Assembly (NCBI RefSeq): GCF_015706575.1
Contig: NW_024037058.1
Coordinates: 15,769,547-15,833,546, forward strand
Length of the DNA stretch: 64,000 nt
DNA from: Patiria miniata
Taxonomy: Eukaryota > Echinodermata > Asteroidea > Valvatida > Asterinidae
Reading direction: 5' to 3'
The number at the start of each line of letters is the position of its first letter. Within the stretch, counting starts at the first letter, position 1. Under the pieces are notes generated by a model. That model did no database searches. It was not told the origin of the DNA and saw only the letters and a program-made list of their open reading frames with translations. Positions 1 to 12,539 of this stretch are shown piece after piece. The position numbers were made by a program, and so were the translations under genes.

Positions 1-870
1 GCATTTTAAAAAGGGAAATAAATACGAGAAATAAAATCAACAAAATTTCGAAATGAACATGCAGCTTGATAACCTATTTTGAATTTCGCTAGAGAAATAA
101 CTACTACAGGTCAAAAATATTACTTTAAGAAACAAGACCAGTGCGCGGAGTGGCGAAGCCACGAAAGGAATGCTATATGTCTATAGCTTCGGTGTGAGTG
201 GTGCGAATAAATGGAATAAATAGCATGTACAACTTAGAACTATAGATTCCTTAGGTACATTCAAATCAGAACTACGCAAAGCCATATGTGCGTGAAATTT
301 AGTTCATAATGCGGTGATCTACGGAGTAATGTATGCTTTGTTGCCATGGTATTATCGGAGCCGGATTGGTAATTTCCAATGGGGTTTTCGCCCATCTCGT
401 ATTCAGTAATTCATGTCTTATAGTTGAATGTACAATGTACTTGTATAGATTTTAATATTTCTAAAATACCAGTGAATTAATGTTCGTCGTATGTTTCACC
501 AATGTACTTTTCCTTATGAGTTAAACTTTCCTAACATTATTTAATAATATTTGTAACGTATGCAGGGCCCCAAGCCATTTGCGAGTTAAAATTGGAATAA
601 TATTTGAAACGCTGACTTAAAGATATCGTCCATCATTTGTAATTTGTGCATTTTATTTATTTGAAGCAATACAAGTGCTCAAAATCTAAAGAAGGGTACT
701 GAACAACTAACCTGATGCAGTTTCAGCTCGGCTTCAGCTTTATATTCCGAGAAAAACAGCATTCTAGGATCTCAATTTCAAATAAAAAGCTGCTGAATCA
801 TGTTTTGAATTGTGCCTGAATTCAGCATCCGAGGCACGTTCTCGCTGAGCCGATTGCAGCTACGCTAATG

Positions 871-1008
871 TGATTAGCAACGGTGTCTTTGATCTGGAGA
901 ATTCAAAGTTAAAATGTGCCAAGAATTCTGAGGAAGTCAGTATACCAGATGTTTTTCAAATTTAAATCCCAAAGGGTATAGGTCACTCGCAAATTGCTTA
1001 TTGAAACC
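871..1008 (+). repeat. Direct repeat copy 1, about 140 bp
   Basis: Starts TGATTAGCAACGGTG and runs through AAATGTGCCAAG, GAAGTCAGT and CCCAAAGGGTATAGG. A second copy with the same order of blocks lies at 2180-2315. The pair is diverged; the parent element is unknown. Confidence 0.75.
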
Positions 1009-1109
1009 AGTTTTTAACTGTTTGGGCATACTCTGGATTACGAAATAGAGTAAATAAACAAATATATAAATATAGATGACAGGCCGTATGAGTTCATTCA
1101 CATCAAAAG

Positions 1110-1290
1110 AGATATTAAAGATGGGGTTGCAAAACAAAAAGCTAGTAGAAATAAAATATCTCGAACTAGGTTTTATGGTGTAGTCAAACCTTCTAGAGGA
1201 CGAGTGATGTCCTGACGATACCGCTGGTTAAAATTTATTGAAGTTAAATACAAGTAAATATAATATTAAAGATGGGGTTGCAAAACCAAA
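1110..1290 (+). repeat. Short direct duplication (ATTAAAGATGGGGTTGC)
   Basis: The phrase ATTAAAGATGGGGTTGCAAA occurs at about 1112 and again at about 1265, each leading into an A/C-rich run, indicating a local duplication of some 150 bp in the same repeat-rich area. Confidence 0.5.
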
Positions 1291-1726
1291 ACAACCCAAA
1301 ACAGACCCAAAAAACATGAGCATCAACGTCTTTTCCATCACATCTCGGCAGTTGAAGTGTCATTTTGACGCTACTCAACTTAAAATGCAAGGGAACCATT
1401 GATTCGAAGAAATACATGATGCTGAAATAAAATTGAAAGCTCTGTCGCCCCGCAAGCATGATGCGGAAAAAAACATATCAAGCGTTGGACTAGCCAGCGC
1501 CATTCTGGAATATAATGAAATAACACAGCGAACGGCAGGTCAATTATTTCGCCTCTGTCTACGAGGTTCTGCAGAAATGGATGCAAACTGATTACTTTTT
1601 TTCCCCGTGCTTTAAGGTCTAATGCATTTTCTTTAATGCAAGTGCATTCCCAGCACTTTTGGCGAGAATTATTTTCACAGTTTCTGGTCACAGTTCCCGA
1701 TATTGTGTAATGCCGCCGTCAATAGT

Positions 1727-1924
1727 GAACCACTAGAAATGCTGCGGGTATTTCATTTTATATCTTCGGACAATAATCAAAAATCGTTTTAAACAAGAAA
1801 AATTGTCCTGGTCTTGCTAAAAGTTTTTTAAGAACCAGGACAATTTTCCTTTTTTAAACAAATTTGTAATTATTGCCCGAAGATATAATATAAAACAAAT
1901 TACCACCAGCATTTTTAGTGGTTC
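1727..1924. repeat. Foldback hairpin of about 200 bp
   Basis: Left arm runs from GAACCACTAGAAATGCTG to AAATTGTCCTGGTCTTG; the right arm reads back AAGAACCAGGACAATTT to CAGCATTTTTAGTGGTTC. Almost the whole segment can fold on itself, as in palindromic MITEs. Arms are imperfect. Confidence 0.8.
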
Positions 1925-2179
1925 CCTATAATGCATTTGCCGGTTAAATTTGAATACAATCTGGAACGCTGACTTAATGCAATGCCTTCCACGTTTTACC
2001 TTTGTATTCTCCAGACCAAAAGACTGTTACTATATCACGTGATTCGGGGCCAGCCTTATGCTAGCAACCCCCAGCTCCGACATGGTCTGGTGTCTTTGTG
2101 GCACTCTCACCCATTGTGAACAATGTATTGGTGCTGAGCGTCTCTAACGTAACTATGCAAAAGCTTGCCCCGAATCATG

Positions 2180-2315
2180 TGATTAGCAACAGTGGCTTTG
2201 GTCTGGAGAATTCAAATTTAAAATGTGCCAAGCATTCTGAGCAAGTCAGTGTACCAGTTGTTTTTTTTTCAAATGTAATTCCCAAAGGGCATAGGCTACT
2301 CGCAAATGGCTTTTT
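2180..2315 (+). repeat. Direct repeat copy 2, about 140 bp
   Basis: Second copy of the block at 871-1008, starting TGATTAGCAACAGTGG and ending near CTCGCAAATGGC. Confidence 0.75.
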
Positions 2316-2601
2316 GACGGCGGCATTATACAGCCATATGGTCACGAAGGCAAAGCGTCGGGCGGTTAAGGAAAGCTAATCCGATTACGTACTAAGACGC
2401 TGTAACAGAGCGTTGAAATTCGTGAACCCCCCAAAACATGGCCTTTTGAATGTTGTGTTTTCTCAGAAAATATGCTCGGTATGATTGAAGTGTCACATTC
2501 TAACTGAAGAAAAAATTATAAACTTTATGTGAGTGAAAAAAATCGCCGTCATCGATGCCGAAACGTCAATACTGGTTACTGTCAAAGCTGACCTTCAAGT
2601 C

Positions 2602-2710
2602 TGGAAGAAATCGTTCGAAAACTTCCCCAAATGTATGTATTTTATTCCAATTGCATCGGAAGAAATCGTTCGAAAACTTCCCCAAATCAATGTATTTATC
2701 CCAATTTCTA
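2602..2710 (+). repeat. Tandem duplication, two units of about 57 bp
   Basis: GGAAGAAATCGTTCGAAAAC followed by TTCCCCAAAT occurs twice in a row with related spacers (TATGTATTTTATTCCAAT and CAATGTATTTATCCCAAT). Simple local duplication. Confidence 0.8.
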
Positions 2711-3607
2711 GGAATTTACCCAAGTTGTTATGTCACGAGTAGTTGAACACTTATATCATCTAAGTATATTCTGAATTTCAGCTTAATCTGTTGTTGCGGA
2801 CGCTAGTGTTACACCTGGAACCATCTCCAAGGAAAATGTCGAAGAGGATAAAAAAAAAAATTCCCTACCCAACCCATGTGCATTGTTCAGCACAGTGTCG
2901 AAGGCGCTACGGCTGACCGATTTCGGCATATTAGCACATCCATTAGCGTCACTCGGCTTGACATGGCGTGGGTCTCGGTATCGACCGATGGAAGCCGACA
3001 GAAAGGGTGATATTTGTTAATTAACAACTCGTGAAGGAGGCTTTTATGCAATTGTTTACTGCACACCGTAAAGGATAGGAACCTCATTAATATTCATAAG
3101 GCTTGAAAAGATTGATAGATATTGCGCACGCCATTGTTACAATTTTAAAAATTGCACGTAGCCAGGCCTATTTTTCCAATTTCAACGAAAAGTAATTAAC
3201 ATATCACAACGATTTTTAGCACATACTTGGATCATTATAGGGGAAAAGTTGCATAAAGATACGGTCTTCCAAACGGGAGAAATTAATTTTCAAAGGTTTC
3301 ACCCGCCAACGTGAACATGTCTTGTGTACATGAAGTTTCATTCAAAATAAAATGTTACGTAACCTTTAGCAATCGCCCTTCGCAACCATATGGCTGTATA
3401 CGGCATAACCTACGTATGGTGCTCGAAAAAAACCTTGTTTGTCATATCATGGAGCTCCATGGTTGTATCGCCATTTTGTGTGGTTATTTTGACCAAACCC
3501 ACGTAATTATTATACATCTGAACATTCTGATGTGAAATGCATATTGTCTATCATGTACAAGATGAAAATAACCACACAAACTGGTCAGTGGTGCAAATCA
3601 GTGGCCG

Positions 3608-3900
3608 GGGGGGGGGGGGTTTACAAAATTCCAAAAAATTCCCCGGTTGTGGTAATTTGAGGAGGGCCACATAACACTAGGGGCGCTGTTTATTGTATAC
3701 AAAATAATGCAGACCTTAATGAAACTGGCGCGCTTGCAGTACATAGACGGCGCATTTATAGCTCAGTTACGGTGAAGTTAATTCTCCGGCACAGTACATT
3801 TGGGGTGTTGGAAAGTTAGAAAATAACATTAAAATCGGCATTTTTTGTTTCTCACCACATAAATTGGGGGATCCAATGCCCCCGGCCAAAAAAGGGGTAT
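3608..3900 (-). mobile_element. hAT-like G-run element, truncated copy
   Basis: Begins CAGTGGCC followed by a long G run. In reverse orientation it shares ordered blocks with the element at 13209-13529: a block near AACACTAGGGGCGCT, then GGCATTTTTTGTTTCTCACC, then GGGGGATCCAATG. The far end is not recognisable, so it is a damaged copy. Non-coding. Confidence 0.6.
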
Positions 3901-6160
3901 ATCCTCCCCTTCCTCCTCCCCTTCCTCCCTCCCGCAGACGCATCCCGCACGCGGACCATTTCTTACGATACCTATTATATAACAGACATACAGATCCTTG
4001 TTATTTGAAAGGTGGAAGGGTTGGTTTGGAAGAGATTAATACATTTCGCATCAAAAATTGTATTGAAATAAAAGTTCAAATATATAAAATGACAAGGATC
4101 TATTATGTCAGTTATATAAAACAAACATTGAGTGGCTTTAAATTGTACCTTGCGATAATATTCCTCCCATTTCACTCTGAGCCTCTCAATATCCCTTGTG
4201 CTTACCAGACCGAGTCGTTATCGTTTTAGTGTGGTTGAATTTTTCCATCAACATAATTGCAACTACGGATCCTACACACAAGGATCAACGAACATGAATA
4301 CTTGTCAACAAAGACCCCTGCGCGCGGTGGCTTTCAGATTTGCGTGGCTCTGCGGCTGCGCCCGATCTGGTGTCGAAGTCAGTCAAGCCAGCTAATTATA
4401 TTTTTGAATATTCATGAGTCTTTATTATTGAATTCTGGTAAGTGATAACAGCATAACCATGTTAATACCGAGCACAATATCTTAAGCTTTAAAACGAACA
4501 ATGAAATGTCGCTTTTGTTTTATCGGTTCAGGATCAAATCTGTCTAGAACTTCTTAATGAAAGCCTAATTAAAAACAAACTTTGGGTAAACGGTGTTCTA
4601 CTCGAAATCTGACGTTGATTTTCCGGGTACATACTTCATTTATGACGAGAAAAACTAGTCTGCACAATACCATTCATTATATCCTGAAGTATTAATTTTT
4701 AACAATTTTGGAAGAATTATGTCCCACATAAGGAGTAGTTTTGCATACAGTTTTATGAATATTTCCGTTTAAGATGTGCAAAAAACAGACACAATGGCAC
4801 ACCTGGAAAATTCGCGATTGCAAGCCAACGGATATTAATGCCCGTTATCACGCGTCTAACCAATTAAGGCAAGTCCGCTCAGTGCGTTTTGTACTGGAGC
4901 TCGGAACAGTCGTTTATCCTTCTGTGTAGGAGCCGTGTTGCAACCGAGCAGCCCTAAAAATCCTTCCACGCAGACTTGAATGCTATAGCCTTGTACACGC
5001 AAACCTCCGGTGCTAATTTAATCTCAGGTGGAAATCTCGAATGCTGGATTTATTTATATGCGATGGTTGACAAGAAACTAGACATCCGACGGACACAAGG
5101 TTGATGGCCAGTAAATATAGGCGTGTCCCGAATTGCCTAACATAGGGGGGGGGGAGGGGTGTGTTATTTACACAAAATCGTTTTAACGTAAATCACGCAG
5201 CGACGAATTGACTCTGCTTTTACTCTAGACTCTGCATTCAAAATTAAAGGCTAACGTAAAGCACAGCAGGCAGGCACCAGACTATTCCTAATCTGCATAC
5301 GTGTACAAAAAATGTTGGACATGCAAATGATCCAATACCAGGGTGAGAGTGCGGGGTGGTTGGCGCCTACTGCGCGACACCCTGGGGACGAGGTTGATAC
5401 TGCTGGTTAAAATTAAATTAAGTTAAAATTGAAGCAACACATAAATGAAAGGTTAAGGCATGCTTATAGGAGTTTTCGAAATCTTTTTTATTGCCCTGAA
5501 ATGAACAGGTTTTTTTTTGTTTTATTGAGCTAAAACACAAAAATATTTGCTTGTACACAATGAAAATGTATAAACTGTACACGCACGTGTAATTCAGAAT
5601 TTTTTTCCATTTTAATTTTACAAAGCTTGGGAAGACTCATGGGAGATGAAAGAAAAAAATACAAGTAGAAGAGGAAAAACATAAAAGGATTAGAGTTTGT
5701 GTAACCTCGTACTCCGGCAATAGAAAGATATGAGATATTCAATTCACGGAAGGTCAGATAGAAAGGCAAAAAGTCTGGACTTCACCATTACGCTAAATTA
5801 AAGCATATATTCTCCGTGTTCCACCCTGTTGCCGTTCTGCCCTTGATTGTAATCGTTGTGTCCAACATTTCTGATATCGAAAGCATCGTGACTCTCGAGC
5901 ATGACAATTTCTTGCCAAAATAATGGACATTTGGTTTGGTTCACGGCGTCTGATTTTTATGACCGAAGTTAAAAAAAAGTCTTTCATCAAATAGGGAGAG
6001 GTTTTTGCGATTATGTCAAGATAAATAATTGATTTCCCATTAAGATAAGCGCTATAAAAACGCATCAGAGCGTTCAAGTGTCTTTGAATCTCTTCCTTTA
6101 TCACCGTTGAGGGGGTACATGTGCACTTAGTTTAAAGGCCGTAATTGTTAACAAATATTT

Positions 6161-6292
6161 GCTTGGCCGATCCGTTTAAGACCGACGTGGGGAATTGACA
6201 CTGATAATGGCCGATAGCCAAATGCGAGGAACATTATCGGCGACCAGGTCCCACGCCGGTATTAAACGGACTTGTTTAATACCGGCCAAGCA
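6161..6292. repeat. Hairpin A of the R1 repeat family
   Basis: TGCTTGGCC and CCGTTTAAGACCGACGTGGG are mirrored by CCCACGCCGGTATTAAACGG and CCGGCCAAGCA, giving a long foldback directly left of the R1 body at 6300. Its inner stem differs from the hairpins beside the other R1 copies. Confidence 0.7.
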
Positions 6293-6299
6293 CGTTATT

Positions 6300-6740
6300 T
6301 ATTCATATTCATAAATACCTTTTCGGTCAAACAGTCAAAACAACTCAAACATTACTAACTTCCAACAATTTTGTTCAACAGTTTGACGTCATGTTTTTCG
6401 AAACACCCCTCTAGCTATGTCCCTCTCGCGAGTAGTAACTCCTCATATGGAGATTGGCGCGGTATGTGGCGCAGAGCGCAGCGGTGCCAGTGTAGTGTGA
6501 ATTTAGGACTCTCAAAATACGGACTATTATTGGTTGTACTGCACATGCCCACGTGAAAACTGTGAATGCTCAACCAATAAAAGGGTAACAGGGACCAAAC
6601 TTCATAGTTGTCCAGGTTTTACGTGACGCCGGAAAAGTGTTTAAGACCAGCCAGCCGGTGTTATATAAACCGTTTAAAAACCGGCCAGGTGACGGGCTCT
6701 CGACCAACAGGAATGGGTAAACTGCCTTAGGTTTTATGAA
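6300..6740 (+). repeat. R1 dispersed repeat, copy 1
   Basis: Starts TTCATAAATACCTTTTCGGT, includes ATGTTTTTCGAAACACCCC and GAGATTGGCGCGG, and ends CTCTCGACCAACAGGAATGG then GTAAACTGCC. The same order is seen reversed at 26694-27187 and 44018-44325, and in part at 41768-41900. Non-coding; probably a non-autonomous DNA element. Confidence 0.75.
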
Positions 6741-7332
6741 TACAAATTAAATATCACTTGTAGTTATTCTGACTGACAGGCTGACTGGATTTTGAAGGAG
6801 GGGGGAGGTGGAATCATCTGTATAAAGTATTTAATTGAATTTGCCGCTCCACGATATAAATCAACATTCAATTTTATGCAAGTGAGGAATTCGCTAGAGG
6901 CCTACCCCATTGCTACAAAGACAGATCTATTAGTAACGGGTCTACGTGCTGGATGTGTTAGGGGTTTTACCCACTCCTCCCATTTAAGGCCCCATCCCCA
7001 AGAAAAAAATGACAATCGCCGTACGTTCTTTTTAAGAGATGCCCCAAAACAATCATTGTAACGTTTCTCACGGAGGCACGCTCCTGTTCCTCAAGCAGAC
7101 GCGTTGGCGTCCATCTACAACCAACCTCGTTCCCATTGTCTACTTTCAACCTCAAGACAATAGTAGACACTATAGACCATGTTATATTGTTTACCAATTG
7201 GATACTGTGGTCACGTGATGCCAACTGTCAGCAAACTGTTATCTCTATAAGTTCTGCACTGCATGACTCTCTTGGAATGTGATTAGTGTTAAATTGGTTA
7301 ATTGTTAATTCGTGTTTCCGATCAGAAGCTGA

Positions 7333-8061
7333 GGCCCCTGTCACACATCCAAGACCAAAGACCAAGACCACGCCAAGACCATGTGATTAAAACAATTCTT
7401 GGAAATCGTATCAAATACGTAGGAAATGTGGCACCAATTTCAAATTTCTGCTTTGTCGTCCCAAATACTACGACTCCGAGACGACCTCGAATCGGATATT
7501 ACGACTTCGCTATGACTTCACTTCGACTTGGATCTGTTCTATTGAATTTTGTTCACGACTGAATCCCGATCTCGTTACGACATAACCGACAAAAAACCGA
7601 CAGAGTACTGACACAACCAATTGTGTACCGACACAAAAGCTCGAAAACCGATGCCGAAACGACTCCGAAACGACAGAGTGACGTCATCTTCGGAATTTCA
7701 CGTCGTAATGGTCGTATCAAAGTCGGCTAAAAGTATTCGGCCGACCATGTACGACCACTGCCGATCTTGTACCGACTAATGCGACTTCGTTAGGACACAA
7801 CCGTTTGAGCACAGACAGAGAACACACTTTTATCACTTTTGGATTTTTTTTTGCCGACCATCACGATATGTTTCAACTGTTGAAAATAACCGTGACTCCA
7901 CTGTCGACCATGCACGACCCGTAGGATGCCAAAACTACACTCAAGAAGTCGCTCCGATAAAGTTCGGCTGTCGTTCGGAGTTTCACGATGTCTTCGAGTT
8001 TTGCGTCTCAGCACTGTCTTATCGTGATCGGGAGGCTACATCGTGACAGTGTGACAGGCCC
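7333..8061. mobile_element. Inverted-repeat element with CGAC-word array, 729 bp
   Basis: Ends GGCCCCTGTCACAC and GTGTGACAGGCCC are inverted repeats. The interior is crowded with the short words CGAC, ACGAC and CCGAC rather than protein-coding sequence. The ends match those of the element at 21251-21978, of almost the same length but built from a different word. Non-autonomous DNA transposon, superfamily unassigned. Confidence 0.75.
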
Positions 8062-8319
8062 GAATCAGTGTGCACGCGAACAGTCAACAAATTCATTATT
8101 TAATTTGGCCTGATTATGATGTAAACATGTTGCTTTCGAACCACGCCTCAATTCAAAGCGCCATCCAAATCCACTCAGATTTAATTCCACAGAAGAATCG
8201 GATAAAGACTAAAAAAGGCTTATATGCACTCATTTCCGAGGCCCTCAGAACCCAGCAACTGAAGTTGAAATTTTGACAATACCAAGCCACTTTTTTGTCA
8301 AACCATACGATATAGATTG

Positions 8320-8490
8320 CAGTGTTGGAGGTCTCGACCAAAGTCTTGGTCTCGAGACTAGTCTCGAGACCATTTTTTAAGGTCTAGACGATTTTGAGGC
8401 CTCGGAATGTTGTGGTCTCGGTCTCGACTCCAAATGTCTCGGTCTCGGACAAGTGTCTCGGATCAAGACCTTGACGAGACCCGTTAAGTG
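8320..8490. repeat. TCTCG word array
   Basis: A dense degenerate array of GGTCTCG/GTCTCGA words, including the self-complementary GGTCTCGAGACTAGTCTCGA. No clear terminal repeats. Similar in style to the word-array elements elsewhere in the window. Confidence 0.6.
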
Positions 8491-8720
8491 AGTGTTTGAA
8501 GACAATTATTCGATTAACCGCTTATGGAGTCGACACTGAATCACCAGGGCAAATCTATGATAACGCATAGGGCATGTCAAAAGAATTTCCGCAGGGAGAG
8601 CATGCTTATCGCTAGCATATCGCCGCTTAGTTAGTAGCATGGACTGTTTGTCAAAGTCTGTTAACAAACCACGTGTCGTGACGTCTGTCACGTGCGTGCA
8701 TTGACTGATGGCGACAACTA

Positions 8721-9033
8721 GGGCCAAGTTCGCGCAAGGACTATAGTTGACCAATGGTTAACTAACGTTTGCCCGAACTCTGTCTAGTCGACGGTGGTTG
8801 ACTACGCTAGTCGACTATTTGGAACCAGCCTACTGGGGTTGGTTGCTTCGCTGGTAACCAATAGCCGCGCGCATTCATAACGCTAGCAGAGAGCCAGGAT
8901 CCAGAAGTTTTGCAATGACATTTTGACCAGTGTTTGACAAGAGACGTTCGCACGTTGCTAACAGTGCGCAGGCGTAAGGTATGTCACAAATCAACCACTA
9001 GTCGACTAATGGTCCTTACCCGAACTTGGCCTA
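8721..9033. mobile_element. Small inverted-repeat element, about 313 bp
   Basis: GGGCCAAGTTCGCGCAAGGA at the left is mirrored by TCCTTACCCGAACTTGGCC at the right, with TTGACCAATGG/AGTCGACTAATGG inside. A further, partly degenerate end lies inside the left part (GCCCGAACTCTGTCTAG). A related right end stands at 10240-10361. Confidence 0.65.
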
Positions 9034-10239
9034 GACTGTATGAAATAAAAATTGCACACTGCACGCATGGCGGATGTGTGTAGTCACTGCATGCAAACAT
9101 CCATACAGGAAGGTTTTCACTCGTAGTATAACGGTGTAACGTTAAATATTTCAGAAATTATTTTGAGTTGATGTTTGATCATTTATATAAAGTGCTGTCT
9201 TGTCGAATTGAAAAAAGTGTGGTGACACAATTTTAAGAACATCTTTCCCATAGTTTCTTTTCCATAATTCCATCCCTAGCTAAGTATTTTTTTTAGGAAT
9301 ATCACATCCATGGTTTTTGTTGTATTGCAAAGAACATTAATCCTTTCGAGTACATGGGTGTGCGAAAGGACATGAAATGCACAAACGTTTATAAGGTGAA
9401 AATGTGAATTGCCAATGGTTTTGCCTTTACTTGTGTATCAATAGATGTTTCCTTTGATCTTCACTGTCTGTATGGACCATAATAATTCCTTGATCCTGCT
9501 TTCAGTCACCGTAACGCAGTATTTACAATTCTTAAGATTCAATTCATTCAGCACATGATCATTAGAGACCCTTTTAAAAATAAGTATGATCGCATGTTTT
9601 TTCCAACGCAGTGTTTTTGCTTGACTCATCAATTTAATGACTTGCTCGTTCCTCAAACCATACTGTACACGAAAGTCAATAGTTTCTTGCAATAATAATA
9701 TTCGCGCTGACTTCACAATGGAATTTGCCATTGACGGGGGTAGGCCTACAGGGAGTAAATGACGAACTAACGGCTTATTTGATGGTCAATCGAATGTTAA
9801 GTGAAACATACAGACATCATTGTTAAGCATTGCCATGATAATTGTCATCGATCAGAAAAAAATAGCTATTAAATTGTGTTCGGTCCATTATCAACCCATT
9901 ACAGATTGTACATGAACCTACCGGAAACTGTTCAATTGCGCTTTTATCCTCTTAAGGTATGAAGAGGTATATGGATGTTTCGAGTGTTCCACGTTTGCTG
10001 CCATTCACAAGCAGAAGATGCTGCGTACATGACTTCCTGAGGATTAGGATGAGGTACATTAAGCACACTAGGCCCAGTCATGTGAGAATGCACACTCGCA
10101 CAACTTACCTTCAGTATATAAAAAGCATAAAATAATATAAGGTGGAAAAAAGCAAGCATTGGATATGAACTTCCTGAGTTTGTCGCTCTCCTCCGTTGAA
10201 AACAAAGGCGCTCTTCGGGATTTTTTCTGACGGTCGTTG
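9034..10239. other. Unannotated stretch with one small open frame
   Basis: AT-rich DNA between two related transposon right ends. A 97-codon frame on the minus strand (9731-9438) starts with a true ATG but has no recognised domain and is probably chance, although it could belong to a larger element spanning 8721-10361. Nothing else is supported. Confidence 0.3.
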
Positions 10240-10361
10240 ACATGCAATACTTCGGCTAGAGTCGTTCGCACTTCAACTGCAGTGCGCATGCGCCAGGTAC
10301 TTCACGAGCCAACTACTATATAGTCAACCATTGGTCCTTGCTCGAACTTGCCCTATATTGA
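10240..10361. mobile_element. Solo right end of the 8.7-kb element family
   Basis: GTCGTTCGCACTTCAACTGC, AGTGCGCATGCGCCAGGTAC and GTCAACCATTGGTCCTTGCT, then CGAACTTGCCCTA, match the right end at 8930-9033 block by block. No left partner was found close by. Confidence 0.6.
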
Positions 10362-10663
10362 TTTGTTCCCAGACCTAAAAGGACCCAAATCCGTGACTAG
10401 AACGACCAGGGTTCCTCCTGTTTCTGAATACACGAAGACCATTTTCCAAAATTTTCAAAACACGACGTATTCATTAACACTCGAACATGGTCGCCATAGC
10501 TCGGATGCATTCGGAAGCAAAATTATTTGTTGTTTCACCGACTAAAAACGATCCGACGCAACGATGAATGTCTACAATCTGTACCCTAGGGACCGAGGGA
10601 CTCACAGGAAGGCCTAAAGCGCCCTTATGAGCCCTTTTGAGGAAAGGCCGTGCATGTGCACCC

Positions 10664-10960
10664 TCGTTCTCATGGTGTCGAGCAGTACGCTCCCTACCTG
10701 CTCTCCCACCCTAGTATTGGATTATTTGTTTGTTCAAAAATCTTGCGCGCGTATGAAAATTAGGAACAGCTTGGTGCCTGTCCTTTTTTTAAATCAATGT
10801 TTGTATGCGATGTCTTTGTTGAGTTGTTTTTGTTTTCAAAGAAAAAGTTTTACAATATTATCCAGTTTATATGCAATATCACACTACATATTATTATTAG
10901 CAAAATAGGAAAAGGAGGATTGATTTTTTAAGATGGAGTGGACGTAAAAATTACAATGAA
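10664..10960 (+). repeat. R2 dispersed repeat, copy 1
   Basis: GGTGTCGAGCAGTACGCTCC, CACCCTAGTATTGGATTATT, and later TTATCCAGTTTATATGCAAT recur in the same order at 12108-12440. Diverged, non-coding. Confidence 0.6.
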
Positions 10961-11345
10961 AATTAAACTGAAGGAAAGCACGTTTGAAATATAAACACCA
11001 ACAACATTGCTGTGGAATGGCAAGGAAGAGGGAGACAAGAATGGCCGATGGCGAGACTTGCCCACAGAAACAAGTTGGTTTATTGCTGTTTCAGAAATTT
11101 GAGCCAGAATTAACATCTAAATATTCTCAATTATTTTACTATTGGAAGTGTACGATAAACAATAGCAAACACTTATAAAAAGGGTAAAGGATGTCCTTAC
11201 CATACCATCCTTTATCGGCCGTAGGTTTTCCCCTTAACTTGGCTTGCCCGTGCCGCTTGACAACAACGCGCTGGCGAGTTTCGCCGCCAGGTGGCGCTAT
11301 TTGCATAGTGCAGTGCCTCGTTTCTCAACAACGTGATATAAATCC

Positions 11346-11910
11346 ATTCGCTCGCCCCCCCCCCCCACCCCCGCCCTGCAAACAGGACGCTGGGTTACGC
11401 TGATGAATTCGCGCTCTGATTCGTTGGATTTTGCGTGACCTGTGACCTGTGCGTCATAATGGTCATGGTTTGAAACGGCCGTTAAGACTGATTCATTACT
11501 CTTTTATTCCAGTTTAGAGATGTTTTTGTTTCGTTGGAAAGCGTAATAATGAAGGAAATTCTGTAAAACTTATGTGTTGTAAATTTACAATTCCCGTCAC
11601 TTGCTCAGGCTTCGTTTCGAATCACGAACGGTCGGATTGCATTATGCGACGCTCAAAATTTTGCCGACATGGTCCGCATTGAAACAGAAACCACATCCGG
11701 TGTGAAATATGTGCGCATTTTTATGGGAAAGTTTTGGGAAAGCATTTGCGCGCATATAATGGCTAGTAACTGCGGTCTTAAACAGCTGCAGACAGATGCT
11801 TTATACATAGGTCATATGCCACTTCCTTCACAAGATTCTGTGAAGCTCATCAGCGTATCCCAGCGTCCTGTTTGCAGGGCGGGGGGTACGAGCAAAATAA
11901 ATCCATTACT
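11346..11910. mobile_element. Inverted-repeat segment, about 560 bp
   Basis: CCGCCCTGCAAACAGGACGC followed by TGGGTTACGCTGATGA near 11370-11405 is reversed at about 11848-11888 (TCATCAGCGTATCCCAGCGT, CCTGTTTGCAGGGCGG), with C and G runs just outside. Suggests a non-autonomous DNA element; no coding capacity. Confidence 0.6.
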
Positions 11911-11954
11911 TGCTATGATGCGGTATCGAATCAGGATATGAAGCACGTTTCCCA

Positions 11955-12004
11955 CCCAGGGGTTTACATTGGAAACGAGGTTGAAAATTAAGTAACCCCT
12001 GGGG
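11955..12004. repeat. Conserved-loop hairpin 1
   Basis: CCAGGGGTTTAC pairs with GTAACCCCTGG around the loop ATTGGAAACGAGGTTGAAAA plus a few bases. The same loop with a different but still pairing stem is at 12540-12592. Confidence 0.7.
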
Positions 12005-12107
12005 TTGGTACACGTTCAGACAAGGTGCTGCATGTGTAGCAGGTCAGTCTTATTCTCGTCAGCCCAGTAGGGAAATAAGTCAGTTCGCATCCTCGTCCCC
12101 AGGCCTG

Positions 12108-12440
12108 GGTGTCGAGCAGTACGTTCCCACCACTACCTACTCTGCACTATCACCCTGGTACTGGATCATTTGCATATCCAAAGTTTTTGGTACGTCTGTG
12201 CGGGTGTGTTTTTACATCAGCGTTTGATGTTGTATGTGGTGTCTGGGGTAGAATCAGAATCAATTCATCGCAGTGTGAGTTACGAAAACAACATTTTTTG
12301 CAAAGTTTAAATGTCACAATCTTTTCCAGCCAATATGCAGTATCACACTTCATATTAATACATGTACAGGCATATTCGAAAGGGAAGAATAATTTTTGCA
12401 AAGCTGTGGACGTTATATAATGACAATGAACGTGAAAACA
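12108..12440 (+). repeat. R2 dispersed repeat, copy 2
   Basis: Second copy of the block at 10664-10960: GTGTCGAGCAGTACGTTCCC, CACCCTGGTACTGGATCATT, TTTTCCAGCCAATATGCAGT. It lies between the two conserved-loop hairpins. Confidence 0.6.
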
Positions 12441-12539
12441 CGTAATACACGTTGGAAATGACAACACCAAGTGCACGATATAAATCCAAGACCTTCTAAT
12501 TGTGCTATCCAATCAGGAAACAGAAAGCAAGTTCCAATC

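Larger units (their letters stand above)
1706..2332. mobile_element. Inverted-repeat-bounded segment, about 630 bp
   Basis: TGTAATGCCGCCGTCAA at the left end is mirrored by TTGACGGCGGCATTATACA at the right, suggesting terminal inverted repeats of a non-autonomous DNA element. It contains a large hairpin (1727-1924) and one copy of the 140-bp repeat. No transposase frame. Superfamily unassigned. Confidence 0.5.
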
